DNA from: Rhodobacter sp. TJ_12 | GTDB taxonomy: Bacteria; Pseudomonadota; Alphaproteobacteria; Rhodobacterales; Rhodobacteraceae | Direction: 5' to 3' | Assembly (NCBI RefSeq): GCF_020023995.1 | Contig: NZ_NRRD01000002.1 | Span: 248,001-312,000 of the forward strand | Length of the DNA stretch: 64,000 nucleotides | Notes under the pieces: model-generated | What the model saw: only the letters and a program-made list of their open reading frames with translations | What the model was told of the DNA's origin: nothing | Databases searched by the model: none | Translations under genes and position numbers: made by a program | In this document: piece by piece, positions 8,017 to 15,857 of the stretch | Numbering within the stretch: the stretch's first letter is position 1 | How the letters are laid out: every line of letters starts with the position of its first letter

Positions 8017-8115
8017 ATGACTGCCCCCTTTTCTCTCTGCTCCGCTTTTGCAGGCGCTGCTTCCCAGCGGTTTTGCGCCCGCCCGACCGGTAGGGCAAAC
8101 CGGAACCCACCTTGA
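8017..8115 (+). CDS. Candidate 32-residue small ORF
   Basis: A good Shine-Dalgarno AAGGAG (8004-8009) stands 7 nt before an ATG that opens a 32-codon frame ending at 8115. The peptide begins MTAPFSLCSAFAGAAS and contains two cysteines and a basic C-terminal half. I recognise no family. It lies in the 188-bp gap between the MFS gene and the RTX gene. It could be a translated leader, a true small protein or chance; only the ribosome-binding site supports it. Confidence 0.25.
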   Translation: MTAPFSLCSAFAGAASQRFCARPTGRANRNPP

Positions 8116-8180
8116 CTTTTCACATATGGCTGCGATTCTTTGCCGCAGGATAGATCGGAATCACAGGGGATAGGGCCGCT

Positions 8181-9305
8181 ATGTTGCTTGTCAATTTTTA
8201 CGGGAATACATCAAGTTTCTTCGACGAAGCCTTCTACAACAGTTACACTGATCTTTTCGAACCGGATGTTTTAAGTATCTCGAGCACCGAAATCGTGCTC
8301 GAAAATCCGTCCAGCGGCTTTCAAACAACCTTCTCCGGCAGCGGCTTTCCTTTGGATCCGGAAAACCAGCCCCTCACCGGAACGATTACCTCTTTTTCCG
8401 TCGTGACCGACGGTTCGGTGTCCGGCTTGCCGGTGGTTGAATTCACGGGGATCAGCTGGGCGCTTGCCGATTTCGTCACCGCGCTCGATTCCCTATTTGA
8501 AGATGATAACGACGCACCGCTGAAAACACTGCTGAGCAGCCAAGACATCACGATTGATGCAACCACTGCGAATGCCGCGTGGATTGATAGCTTAGATGGT
8601 GTGACCTCCAACGTAGAGTTCTTGGGCTCGGCATTCGACGATGAAACCGGGGGCGGCTCTGGGAACGATCGTCTGATCGGCAATGCAGGCGCCGACACGC
8701 TGGATGGCGGGGACGGGCGCGACACGCTGTCGGGCGGCGACGGCGATGACTTCATCTTCGGGGGCGCCACCGCAGCCGACCGCGGCGACGTGATCTACGG
8801 CGGTGCGGGCCATGACAGCGTCGACGGCGGCTACGGCAATGATGAGCTGAACGGCGGCACCGGCAATGACACGATGGAAGGCAATTACGGCGCCGACACC
8901 TTGATCGGCAACGACGGGGACGATTTCCTCACCGGTTCGGTCTATTCGGATCTGATCTTTGGCGGCGACGGGCTCGACTTCATCAACGGCGGCTTCGGCA
9001 ATGACCGGGTGAACGGCGGCGCAGATGCCGACCGGTTCTACCACACCGGGATTGCAGGCCACGGAAGCGACTGGATTCAGGATTTCTCCTCGGCTGAGGG
9101 CGATCTGTTGCAATATGGCGGCGCCGGCGCAACCCGGAACCAGTTCCAGGTCAACTTCGCCGAGACCCCCGCCGGGACCGAGGCCGACGAAGCTTTCGTC
9201 ATTTACCGCCCGACGGGTCAGATCCTTTGGGCGTTGGTCGATGGCGCCGCGCAAGACAGCATCAATATCTTGATCAATGGGCAGAGCTACGACCTCTTGG
9301 CGTGA
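8181..9305 (+). CDS. RTX calcium-binding repeat protein, probably type I secreted
   Basis: The protein has 374 residues. Residues ~1-160 form a Ser/Thr/Asp-rich N-terminal region without a Sec signal peptide and without a family I recognise. Residues ~160-290 carry about ten glycine/aspartate nonapeptides of the form GGxGxDxLx (for example GNDRLIGNAGADTLDGGDG), which fold into a calcium-dependent parallel beta roll. The last ~80 residues are acidic and hydrophobic, as in C-terminal type I secretion signals. Such proteins leave the cell through an ABC/MFP/TolC channel, which is not in this window. No protease or lipase motif is visible, so the function may be surface-layer, adhesive or matrix. 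Confidence 0.8.
   Translation: MLLVNFYGNTSSFFDEAFYNSYTDLFEPDVLSISSTEIVLENPSSGFQTTFSGSGFPLDPENQPLTGTITSFSVVTDGSVSGLPVVEFTGISWALADFVTALDSLFEDDNDAPLKTLLSSQDITIDATTANAAWIDSLDGVTSNVEFLGSAFDDETGGGSGNDRLIGNAGADTLDGGDGRDTLSGGDGDDFIFGGATAADRGDVIYGGAGHDSVDGGYGNDELNGGTGNDTMEGNYGADTLIGNDGDDFLTGSVYSDLIFGGDGLDFINGGFGNDRVNGGADADRFYHTGIAGHGSDWIQDFSSAEGDLLQYGGAGATRNQFQVNFAETPAGTEADEAFVIYRPTGQILWALVDGAAQDSINILINGQSYDLLA
8655..9040 (+). repeat. RTX nonapeptide repeat block
   Basis: A run of GGxGxDxLx-type codon blocks encodes the calcium-binding beta roll of the RTX protein. The GGC/GAC/AAC codon pattern recurs every 27 bp with small gaps. Confidence 0.8.
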
Positions 9306-9317
9306 TACGAAGCCGGT

Positions 9318-9373
9318 CAAGCCGCAGGACGTGCCATGCGCAGGCAAGCTGCGCTTTCGCCTCTTGCGGCTTG
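9318..9373. terminator. Possible shared hairpin between converging genes
   Basis: CAAGCCGCA (9318-9326) is perfectly complementary to TGCGGCTTG (9365-9373), but the loop is 38 nt and no clear T-run follows. It lies between the RTX gene (plus) and the exosortase partner gene (minus), where a bidirectional terminator would be expected. Confidence 0.25.
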
Positions 9374-9548
9374 GCTCTTGACTATCAGCAGGGCCGCATG
9401 GACCGCAGTGGCAAGCGGTCATGTCAATTCCGCGATGATCGAAGGTCTTGCGGCGGTGTTGCGAACACTGCTTGAGACGCGGCCTGCCGGTGCAACAGCC
9501 CCGGACTGTCTGCGCAACCGCCTTGTAGGTTACCACTCCGCCTTGGGG

Positions 9549-10013
9549 TTAGATCTGATGCCGTAACGGGTCCAATTGAGGGCACGGCCCGGTTTCGAAC
9601 ACGGCGACAGCAGGGTGATAGCTGGGCGATAGTCCGACCGAATGCAGCAAAAGATAGCTGATATGGCCGAACAGCAAACGCCTATAGGGGAAATCCGTGT
9701 GGATACGCCCCCGATAAAGGTAGCCAAGCCGATCGGAAGTGGCGGCACGGGTTTCGAACAGGCCCAAGAATTGCCCCTGCGGATCAGCGGGCGCAATCCA
9801 TAGGCTGCAAGACGGCCCGGATGCATCTGCGTAATCGGCTTGTTCAGGATAGACCAGTGTCAACCCTTGCGCCGCGAAGGCCTCGGTGATTTCGGGCGCA
9901 TACAGCGCAGCCCGCCACTGATCGCTGGCCTGCTGTTCCAAGCTTCCCATATTATACTTGAAGTATAGGGGAAACAGCATCGCCAGAAGGATAAGAGCGC
10001 CTGCCTTAATCAT
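9549..10013 (-). CDS. Membrane-anchored partner protein of the exosortase
   Basis: I take the ATG at 10013, which overlaps the exosortase stop (ATGA), giving 154 residues. A single N-terminal membrane helix (MIKAGALILLAMLFPLYF) is followed by a ~130-residue domain expected in the periplasm, with two cysteines and the segments LFETRA and RRLLFGHISYLLL. Size, topology and coupling recall EpsI-type proteins encoded next to exosortases, which are thought to assist the sorting machinery, but the sequence match is not strong enough to name it. It is the last gene of the three-gene minus-strand unit. Confidence 0.5.
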   Translation of the reverse strand: MIKAGALILLAMLFPLYFKYNMGSLEQQASDQWRAALYAPEITEAFAAQGLTLVYPEQADYADASGPSCSLWIAPADPQGQFLGLFETRAATSDRLGYLYRGRIHTDFPYRRLLFGHISYLLLHSVGLSPSYHPAVAVFETGPCPQLDPLRHQI

Positions 10014-10867
10014 GCGGCCACGCGACGGCTGGAAGCCAAAATGGGCAGTGTCACCATCCACACCAGCGTCGCCATCGCCACATATTGCGACCCGGTCCCC
10101 GAGTGCAGATAGTCAAAAAGATCTTCGTAGCGCACCATGAAGAAAAGCCGCGTCCAGTTGATCAGCACTACCCCGGCCAGCCCAACCAAAAGAAGCGGCC
10201 AATTCGCAAACGGACGGACACGATTGATCGATGCCAGCACCAGCCAAGCCAGCACCATGTAAGAGATACCATGCACAGAAGAGCAGCCCCACAAAATGGT
10301 CACGGTGTTTTCCGCACCCGTGGGGATGATCGTATTGCCGTTTACCGGATACCCCGCAGCAAGCGACACCACAAAGGCGTCTGCCACCAATATCGGCGCG
10401 CCAATCAGTTTGACCGGAATAAGCCCCCAGAAACCGGGCACCGCCATATAGGCAATCAGGCCGCCCAGTTGTTTCGACGAGCGCATCACCCGGACCCCGA
10501 CAACCGTCACCGCGATCCACGAAAACCATGTCATCGGCACATAGATCAGGGCAATGACGATCGCCACGATCGCCCAATCGCCCCAGCGGGGCGACAAGGG
10601 GGCGATTTCGATACGCGCTAGGCGCCATGCGGCCCACAAAGCCGCAAACAACAAGATCGGATTAATTGCCCCACCAGACAGCAGGGCCGAAACCAAGCCT
10701 TTTTCCGCCACATGTTCGGTGACTTCGAAAAAGTTGGCATTGACGAAGGCCGATAGCAACAAAAGGCTGTAAAGGGTTCCGCGCGGAAGGCTTTGAAAAG
10801 CCGCGCGGAACACGCGCTCAAAGGCGTTACGGCTGTCAGCGGGAAAGCTGTCCGATCCAGACCGCAT
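10010..10867 (-). CDS. Exosortase/archaeosortase family transpeptidase
   Basis: The protein has 285 residues and about eight membrane helices. The family's catalytic triad is visible: Cys195 in WGCSSVHG, Arg240 in NWTRLFFM and His255 in YLHSGTGS, each at the periplasmic side of late helices as in exosortases. Exosortases cut C-terminal PEP-CTERM-like tripartite signals (motif, membrane helix, basic tail) during export and probably attach the product to surface carbohydrate. The neighbouring 65-residue protein on the same strand carries such a tail, so it is the obvious substrate. No polysaccharide biosynthesis genes surround it, unlike most exosortase loci. The subfamily is not assigned. Confidence 0.75.
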   Translation of the reverse strand: MRSGSDSFPADSRNAFERVFRAAFQSLPRGTLYSLLLLSAFVNANFFEVTEHVAEKGLVSALLSGGAINPILLFAALWAAWRLARIEIAPLSPRWGDWAIVAIVIALIYVPMTWFSWIAVTVVGVRVMRSSKQLGGLIAYMAVPGFWGLIPVKLIGAPILVADAFVVSLAAGYPVNGNTIIPTGAENTVTILWGCSSVHGISYMVLAWLVLASINRVRPFANWPLLLVGLAGVVLINWTRLFFMVRYEDLFDYLHSGTGSQYVAMATLVWMVTLPILASSRRVAA

Positions 10868-10897
10868 CTTGGGTGACCTTACCCGCCTTGTCAGAGC

Positions 10898-11095
10898 TTA
10901 GGGTTTGCGGTTTTTATGAACAGCATAAGCCACAAGGCCGCCGACGACCAAAAGCCCAGGGGCAAGAACCGGCAAGGGCGCGCCGACATTGCATTGCCAG
11001 CTATTTGAGTGGGCACAATTGGCTTTGGCCGACGCCGGCAATACACTCAAAACCACAATAGCGGCGGCACCGGCCGCACAAAGAAACTTCTTCAT
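10898..11095 (-). CDS. 65-residue exported protein with PEP-CTERM-like tail, putative exosortase substrate
   Basis: The start at 11095 is supported by AGGGAG about 8 nt upstream. Residues 1-23 form a Sec signal peptide (MKKFLCAAGAAAIVVL, cleavage after ASA). About 15 residues follow with two cysteines (NCAHSNSWQC). Then comes a tripartite tail: proline-rich APLPVLAPG, a hydrophobic helix (LLVVGGLVAYAV) and the basic end HKNRKP. This is the layout of PEP-CTERM/VPLPA-type sorting signals. The gene lies 30 bp upstream of the exosortase gene on the same strand. If cleaved near the proline motif, the released product would be only ~15-20 residues, possibly disulfide-bonded. Confidence 0.65.
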   Translation of the reverse strand: MKKFLCAAGAAAIVVLSVLPASAKANCAHSNSWQCNVGAPLPVLAPGLLVVGGLVAYAVHKNRKP

Positions 11096-11317
11096 AGTTA
11101 AACTCCCTACGGCAATTGCCGCAGTTGAACACGACCCATCCCCCGGATCCCGAGGTAAACAAGACGTTAACAGCAACGCAGCCGCTTGGCAATTGAGTCG
11201 AAAATAAGGCGGCGGCGCTGAAAGGGGCCGTGGGGATTGGCCCTGCGCCAGACTTGCCCGCAGCCCCCGATACTGGCCTTTGGCCAAGCGCGCCCCGCCG
11301 AAGACCGGCCAAGCGTC

Positions 11318-12037
11318 TCAATCAATATCAATGGGGGTCTGAACCGTCTTCTCATGGTGCGGCAAGCCCATGGCTGCTGCAATCGTTTGCAGATGGGTGC
11401 GCATCGCTTCTGCCGCCGCCAGCGGGTTCGCGGCTTCAATCGCCGCCACGATAGCGGCATGCTGATCGCTGTGGAGCGTCTGAAACTCGTCCGGGGCGAT
11501 GCGCCGATAGGTTTGGTCCCATGCGCGTTGCCACGCCACACGGCGCCGCGCGCCTGACAGGTAAATCAAGAAACCGATCAAAACGGGATTGCGCGAGGTT
11601 TCCGCCACGGCGCGGTGGAACGCATCATCAGCCTGTTCGCAGGCCGCCCGATCCTGCGCGGTGCGCCCCGCGGCCACTTTCGCCCGCAAATGGGCAATAT
11701 CGCTGGCCTCGGCGCGCAACGCCGCCTGCGCCGCGACCTGCGGTTCCAGCATCAGACGGGCTGACATCAGATCCGGTGGCGTCGCCCCTTCGATCAAAAG
11801 CGTTTCCCGGATCGGCAGATGCGCCGGGCGCCGCCCCCGAAAGGTGCCCTGACCAACGTGGCGCCAGATTTCGCCCTCGGCTTCCAGCGTGGCATAGCAG
11901 GCGCGCAGCGTTTCGCGGCTACATCCAAGGGTGGCGCACAAGGCGCGCTCGGGCGGCAACCGCGCCCCGTTCTCCGGTGCAAGCTGATCAAGCGCCGCGC
12001 GGACCTTCGGCAAGACAGCTTTGAGGCTTTTGCGCAA
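11318..12037 (-). CDS. GntR-family regulator, FadR/FCD type
   Basis: The protein has 239 residues. Residues ~1-70 are a GntR winged helix (LPPERALCATLGCSRETLRACYATLEAEGEI is the diagnostic stretch). Residues ~80-225 are a helical FCD ligand domain, with the metal/ligand histidine region AFHRAVAE and later HSDQHAAI and MRTHLQTI typical of metal-binding FCD proteins. It should sense a small organic acid and act as a repressor. It is transcribed divergently from the TSUP permease gene, which is its likely target. Confidence 0.85.
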   Translation of the reverse strand: MRKSLKAVLPKVRAALDQLAPENGARLPPERALCATLGCSRETLRACYATLEAEGEIWRHVGQGTFRGRRPAHLPIRETLLIEGATPPDLMSARLMLEPQVAAQAALRAEASDIAHLRAKVAAGRTAQDRAACEQADDAFHRAVAETSRNPVLIGFLIYLSGARRRVAWQRAWDQTYRRIAPDEFQTLHSDQHAAIVAAIEAANPLAAAEAMRTHLQTIAAAMGLPHHEKTVQTPIDID

Positions 12038-12050
12038 CGGCCCCTCCGAT

Positions 12051-12071
12051 CAGACCAATTTGCAGACCAAT
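12051..12071. promoter_or_regulatory. Direct repeat in the divergent GntR-TSUP promoter region
   Basis: CAGACCAAT occurs at 12051-12059 and again at 12063-12071, 12 bp apart (about one helical turn), just upstream of the GntR start. ATTGGTCTG on the other strand contains the TGGT core common in GntR/FadR operators, so this is a candidate operator. Confidence 0.35.
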
Positions 12072-12117
12072 CTAATGGCAGGCAAAAGACATGTCATCGC
12101 CAAAGGAGGCCTGCCCG

Positions 12118-12141
12118 ATGCCGAAGACGCCCCGACCATGA
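12118..12141 (+). CDS. Seven-codon leader ORF coupled to the TSUP gene
   Basis: A strong AAAGGAGG (12102-12109) stands 8 nt before an ATG at 12118. That frame encodes MPKTPRP and stops at TGA 12139-12141, which overlaps the ATG (12138) of the downstream permease gene as ATGA. The permease start itself has no Shine-Dalgarno nearby, so ribosomes would reach it by termination-reinitiation. The peptide is too short for a conventional function. Confidence 0.4.
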   Translation: MPKTPRP

Positions 12142-12893
12142 CGCTGTTTGATAGTCTTTTGCTTGTCAGCGCGGGCTTTGCCGCAGGCCTGCTTAATGCG
12201 GTGGCCGGGGGGGGCACCTTCCTCAGCCTGCCAGCGCTGATCTATGTGGGGGTGCCCCCGGTTAGCGCCAATGCCTCTGCCACATTCGCGGCTCTGCCCG
12301 GCTATATCGGCAGCGCTTGGGGCTTTCGTCACGATATGCAGCGCGAAGGCGCCCTTCCGCTCTGGGCGCTTGCAGGCCTTGGCATGGTTGGTGCGGTTTT
12401 CGGGGCGCTTTTGCTGACCGTGACCTCCAGTGAAACTTTCCTGTGGGTCGTTCCGTGGCTGTTGTTGCTGGCCACCGCGCTGTTTGCCTTTGGTCAACAT
12501 TTGCTGCGCGCCATCCAAAGCCGTGGCGGGGGGCAGGTTGGCGTTGTGGGGTCCGTGGTGGCCATTTTGGCGATGTCGCTTTACGGCGGCTATTTCAACG
12601 GCGGTCTGGGGATCATGTTGCTCGCAACCTTCGGGGTGATCGGGTACGTTAACCTGCATGGTATGAACGGGCTGAAGAACGTCTTGTCGGCGGTTGTGTC
12701 GCTGGTCTCCACCGTGACGTTTATCGCCGTTGGTTTGATTGCCTGGAAACCTGCAATTGTCATGGCCATCAGCGCGACCGTGGGGGGCTATCTGGGCGCG
12801 ACCCTAAGCCGGCGCATCGTGCGAACCGATCTTTTGCGCCACGGCGTCACCGCCATTGGGCTGATCATGACCGCCGTGTTTTTTGGGCGCTGA
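12138..12893 (+). CDS. TSUP/TauE-SafE family membrane transporter
   Basis: From the ATG at 12138 the protein has 251 residues. It has the two-fold repeat of the TauE/SafE family: the first helix reads AGFAAGLLNAVAGGGTFLSLPAL, and the second half has GGYFNGGLGIMLLATFGVIGYV. About eight membrane helices are expected. Family members move sulfite, sulfoacetate, sulfolactate or other small organic anions across the inner membrane; the substrate here is not determinable. An in-frame upstream start exists at 12021 but would add ~39 unlikely residues overlapping the divergent promoter. The gene is divergent from a GntR regulator and has a coupled 7-codon leader ORF. Confidence 0.8.
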   Translation: MTLFDSLLLVSAGFAAGLLNAVAGGGTFLSLPALIYVGVPPVSANASATFAALPGYIGSAWGFRHDMQREGALPLWALAGLGMVGAVFGALLLTVTSSETFLWVVPWLLLLATALFAFGQHLLRAIQSRGGGQVGVVGSVVAILAMSLYGGYFNGGLGIMLLATFGVIGYVNLHGMNGLKNVLSAVVSLVSTVTFIAVGLIAWKPAIVMAISATVGGYLGATLSRRIVRTDLLRHGVTAIGLIMTAVFFGR

Positions 12894-12943
12894 CCCTGAA
12901 AAGGGCCGGTGCTGACCGCATGGGGCTTGGGCGGCAAAGCTGC

Positions 12944-12957
12944 ACTCTAAATAGAGT
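12944..12957. promoter_or_regulatory. ACTCTA-AA-TAGAGT palindrome upstream of the hydroxycinnamate operon
   Basis: Arms ACTCTA and TAGAGT flank a 2-bp centre at 12944-12957. The AT-rich block 12960-13000, including ATTTAAAT at 12966-12973, follows. It lies ~170 bp before the first operon gene and is a candidate operator for the operon-encoded MarR protein. Confidence 0.35.
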
Positions 12958-13127
12958 AAGAAGCAATTTAAATCAGCATATTAAGTGATTTTCGGGTCGG
13001 GTTGTTATGGTCTTTCTTATCCACAAAAGGCCAGATGAAAAGCCACGCGGAACACGGCTTTCAAAGGCCGTTGACAGAAATGAATGTGTGCGTATTGTTA
13101 TTGGCAGTAACAGTTTTGGTGGTGACG

Positions 13128-13895
13128 ATGTTTGCAGGGTTCGAAACGGCACTGGTCACGGGGGGCGGCAGCGGCCTTGGACGTGCAACGGCACAACGGC
13201 TTGCCGCCTCTGGGTGCCGGGTCGCGGTTTTGGACCGATCCGCAGACCAAGCTGCTGTCGTGGCCGCCGAGATTGGCGGCGTTGGTTTGACGGCAGATGT
13301 GTCATCGCAGACGAGCGTCGCAGCAGCCTTTGCCGAGGTGACAAAAGCGTTTGGGGCGGCACCACGGATCGTTGTGAATTGCGCCGGGATCGGCACCGCG
13401 GCGCGGATTTTGCCGCGCGACGGCGCTTTGCCGATTGAGCTTTTTGAGCGCACGCTGAAGGTCAACTTGCTTGGCACCTATATCGTCATGAGCCATGCGG
13501 CGCAGGCGATGGCCCCGCTTGAGCCGGTTGGGCCCGATGGCGCGCGCGGGGTGATCATCACAACCGCCTCTGTCGCGTGGCAAGATGGCCAGATCGGTCA
13601 GGCGGCCTATGCCGCGTCCAAAGGGGGGGTGGCGTCGCTGACCTTGCCCGCCGCACGAGAACTGGCCCGGCTTGGCATTCGCGTCATGTCCATCGCGCCG
13701 GGGCTGTTTGAAACCGCGATGACCGCAGGCCTGCCGGATGAGGCGCGGGCGGCCATTTCGCAATCCATCCCCTTTCCACAACGCCTTGGCGCGCCAGAAG
13801 AATTTGCGCGCCTTGTCACGCAGATCGTCGAAAACCCGTTTCTCAATGGCGAAGTGATCCGGCTCGATGGCGCGGTGCGCCTTGCCGCGCGCTAA
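13128..13895 (+). CDS. SDR-family 3-hydroxyacyl-CoA-type dehydrogenase
   Basis: I take the ATG at 13128 (255 residues), because the Rossmann motif TGGGSGLGRATAQ follows directly; upstream starts add a spurious tail. The NNAG-equivalent reads NCAGIG, and the catalytic Ser-Tyr-Lys is in SVAWQDGQIGQAAYAASKGG. The overall pattern (APGLFETAMTAGLPDEARA, IPFPQRLGAPEEFARLV) is that of HSD10-like 3-hydroxyacyl-CoA dehydrogenases. Being first in a feruloyl-CoA operon, it probably oxidises the 3-hydroxy-3-arylpropionyl-CoA formed by the hydratase to the beta-keto thioester, as in the CoA-dependent beta-oxidative route of Agrobacterium. Confidence 0.75.
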   Translation: MFAGFETALVTGGGSGLGRATAQRLAASGCRVAVLDRSADQAAVVAAEIGGVGLTADVSSQTSVAAAFAEVTKAFGAAPRIVVNCAGIGTAARILPRDGALPIELFERTLKVNLLGTYIVMSHAAQAMAPLEPVGPDGARGVIITTASVAWQDGQIGQAAYAASKGGVASLTLPAARELARLGIRVMSIAPGLFETAMTAGLPDEARAAISQSIPFPQRLGAPEEFARLVTQIVENPFLNGEVIRLDGAVRLAAR

Positions 13896-13952
13896 GCGCC
13901 GCTTGCGGCCGATCTCCGGCCGGAGCCCGAACACCCACAAGAAGGACAGACC

Positions 13953-14732
13953 ATGAACCGCCCGATGACCCGCCCACTTCTGGATATCGCCCTTGAGGGG
14001 CCAATCGCCACTTTGACGATGAACCGCCCGGGCAAGCGCAACGCGATGTGCGACGGGCTTTTGGCTGAAATCGAGGCGTTTTTTGCGGCCCCGCCCAAGG
14101 GCTTGCGGGCGATCGTCTTGACCGGAACCGAGGGGCATTTCTGTTCCGGGCTGGATCTTTCGGAACATGTTCAGCGCGATGCCGAGGGCACGATGCGCCA
14201 TTCGCGCAACTGGCATCGCGTTATGGATCTGGTGCAGTTTTCCGGTGTGCCGGTGGTTTCGGCGCTGTTTGGCGCCGTGATCGGCGGCGGGCTTGAACTG
14301 GCGACCGCAACCCATGTGCGGGTAGCAGAACCCTCGACCCGGTTCCAACTGCCCGAGGGACGGCGGGGCATCTTTGTCGGCGGGGGCGCGACGGTCCGGG
14401 TGGGCCGGATTTTGGGCGCCGATCGGATGTGCGAAATGATGCTGACGGGGCGCAGCTATACCGGCGAAGAGGGGCTGCGGCTTGGTCTTGCGCATTATCT
14501 TGTGGGCGAGGGAGAGGCTCTGGCCGAAGCGCGCCGCTTGGCCGAACGCATTGCCGAAAACGCCCAGCTTTCGAATTTCATGATGATCCAAGCGCTGTCG
14601 CGGATCGACGATATGCCGCGCCAAGATGGTCTTTTTGCCGAAAGCCTTTGCGCCGCCGTTTCGCAGACAAGCCTTGATGCCGAAGAGGGGCTGCGCGCCT
14701 TTCTCGAAAAAAGGCCGCCGAAGTTCAGGTAG
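13953..14732 (+). CDS. Enoyl-CoA hydratase/isomerase (crotonase) family, probable hydroxycinnamoyl-CoA hydratase
   Basis: The protein has 259 residues. The crotonase fold is shown by LTMNRPGKRNAM, the oxyanion-hole segment HFCSGLDLSEH and VSALFGAVIGGGLELATATH. In a classical hydratase the two catalytic Glu lie near GGGLELA and in the LPEGRRGIFVGGG stretch; the latter Glu is present. Expected reaction: addition of water to feruloyl- or p-coumaroyl-CoA. Whether it also performs the retro-aldol step that yields vanillin is uncertain. The presence of an SDR and a ketoacyl-CoA hydrolase-like gene in the same operon argues for the beta-oxidative variant. Confidence 0.75.
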   Translation: MNRPMTRPLLDIALEGPIATLTMNRPGKRNAMCDGLLAEIEAFFAAPPKGLRAIVLTGTEGHFCSGLDLSEHVQRDAEGTMRHSRNWHRVMDLVQFSGVPVVSALFGAVIGGGLELATATHVRVAEPSTRFQLPEGRRGIFVGGGATVRVGRILGADRMCEMMLTGRSYTGEEGLRLGLAHYLVGEGEALAEARRLAERIAENAQLSNFMMIQALSRIDDMPRQDGLFAESLCAAVSQTSLDAEEGLRAFLEKRPPKFR

Positions 14733-14757
14733 GCCGCGCCTCGGCGAGAGGCGCGGC
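14733..14757 (+). terminator. Intercistronic hairpin after the crotonase gene
   Basis: GCCGCGCCTC (14733-14742) and GAGGCGCGGC (14748-14757) form a perfect 10-bp stem with a 5-nt loop immediately after the stop codon. No T-run follows, so it is more likely an mRNA-stabilising or partial-termination element separating catabolic and TRAP genes. Confidence 0.5.
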
Positions 14758-14807
14758 GACCGACCGCTCGGCTTGGGAGGGCCGGGCGTCATGGAAGGGA
14801 GGACAAC

Positions 14808-15857
14808 ATGACCACGAGAATGACCCGTCGCGGGATGCTCGCGACGTTTGGCGCGGCCTTGGCCACGCCCGCCTTTCTCCGCCGCGCGACGGCGGCAGAG
14901 GTGACGCTGCGGCTCCACCATTTCATGCCCGCGATGACCTCGACCCAGACCCAAGTGTTTGAACCTTGGGCGAAAGAGCTGGCCGAGGCCTCGGACGGGC
15001 GGATCGAGGTGCAGATTTTCCCCTCGATGCAGCTTGGCGGCAAGCCGCCGCAATTGGTCGATCAGGTCCGGGGCGGCACCTGCGACATGGCTTGGACGCT
15101 GACCGTTTATACGCCCGACCGCTATCTGGTGGCCGAGACGCTGTCTTTGCCCTTCATGGCCACGAGTGCCAAACAAACCTCTGCGGCGATGCAAAGCCTG
15201 ATGAGCGAATTCGGTCAAAACGAATATCGGGGTGTGAAGCCGCTGGCTTTCCATACCCATGCTGCGGGCAAGTTTCACATGTCGAAGACTCCGATCATGG
15301 GGGCGGCGGATATGAAGGGCCTGCGGGTGCGCAGCCCCAACAAGACGACGGGCGATCTGTTGGCAAGCCTTGGCGCGGAGCCGGTGTTCTTCCCGGTGAC
15401 CGAAATGGTCGTGGGGCTTTCGAACGGCGTCATCGATGGCTGCTGTCTGCCCTATGAGGCGGTGCCCGCGCTCAAACTACATGAGCTTACGCATGAACAT
15501 TCGGCGGCAGCTTCCGGGGCGCGGGGGCTTTATACCAACACCTTCGCGCTGGTGATGAACGAGCGGGTCTATGAGCGCCTGCCCGATGATCTGCGCGGTG
15601 TGATTGATGCCGCTTCGGGGCCGGTGTTGTCGGACCGGATGGGCAGCAATTTCGACACTTCCGAAGAGGTTGGGCGGCAAGCCGTGCTCGCGTCGGGCAA
15701 TGCCATTCACGAGATCCCCGCACAAGAGATTGCCCGCTGGCGCGAAGCGGCCGCGCCGATCCATGAAAACTGGACCCGCAAGCTTGAGCAAGCCGGGCTG
15801 GATGGCCCCGCGATCATGGCGCGCGCCAATGCGCTTTTGGACGGGGCCACATCATGA
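14808..15857 (+). CDS. TRAP transporter substrate-binding protein (DctP family)
   Basis: The protein has 349 residues. An N-terminal export signal with a twin-arginine-like start (TRRGMLATFG) ends near ATAAE. The mature part has the DctP signature: LRLHHFMP at the start, GGKPPQLVDQVRGGTCDMAW, MKGLRVRSPNKTTGDLLASLGAEPVFFP, and the conserved carboxylate-binding arginine in LRVRSP. It binds an organic acid in the periplasm and delivers it to the DctQM membrane pair encoded next. In this operon the ligand is probably a hydroxycinnamate or related aromatic acid. Confidence 0.85.
   Translation: MTTRMTRRGMLATFGAALATPAFLRRATAAEVTLRLHHFMPAMTSTQTQVFEPWAKELAEASDGRIEVQIFPSMQLGGKPPQLVDQVRGGTCDMAWTLTVYTPDRYLVAETLSLPFMATSAKQTSAAMQSLMSEFGQNEYRGVKPLAFHTHAAGKFHMSKTPIMGAADMKGLRVRSPNKTTGDLLASLGAEPVFFPVTEMVVGLSNGVIDGCCLPYEAVPALKLHELTHEHSAAASGARGLYTNTFALVMNERVYERLPDDLRGVIDAASGPVLSDRMGSNFDTSEEVGRQAVLASGNAIHEIPAQEIARWREAAAPIHENWTRKLEQAGLDGPAIMARANALLDGATS

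Noticed and set aside
13953-14732. Crotonase as a vanillin-forming feruloyl-CoA hydratase/lyase
   Set aside because: Possible by family, but no vanillin dehydrogenase is linked, while an SDR and a ketoacyl-CoA hydrolase-like gene are; the beta-oxidative hydratase role fits better.
13302-15278. Antisense open frame of 658 codons over the SDR, crotonase and DctP genes
   Set aside because: No recognisable domain; it covers three well-supported genes and their intergenic hairpin.
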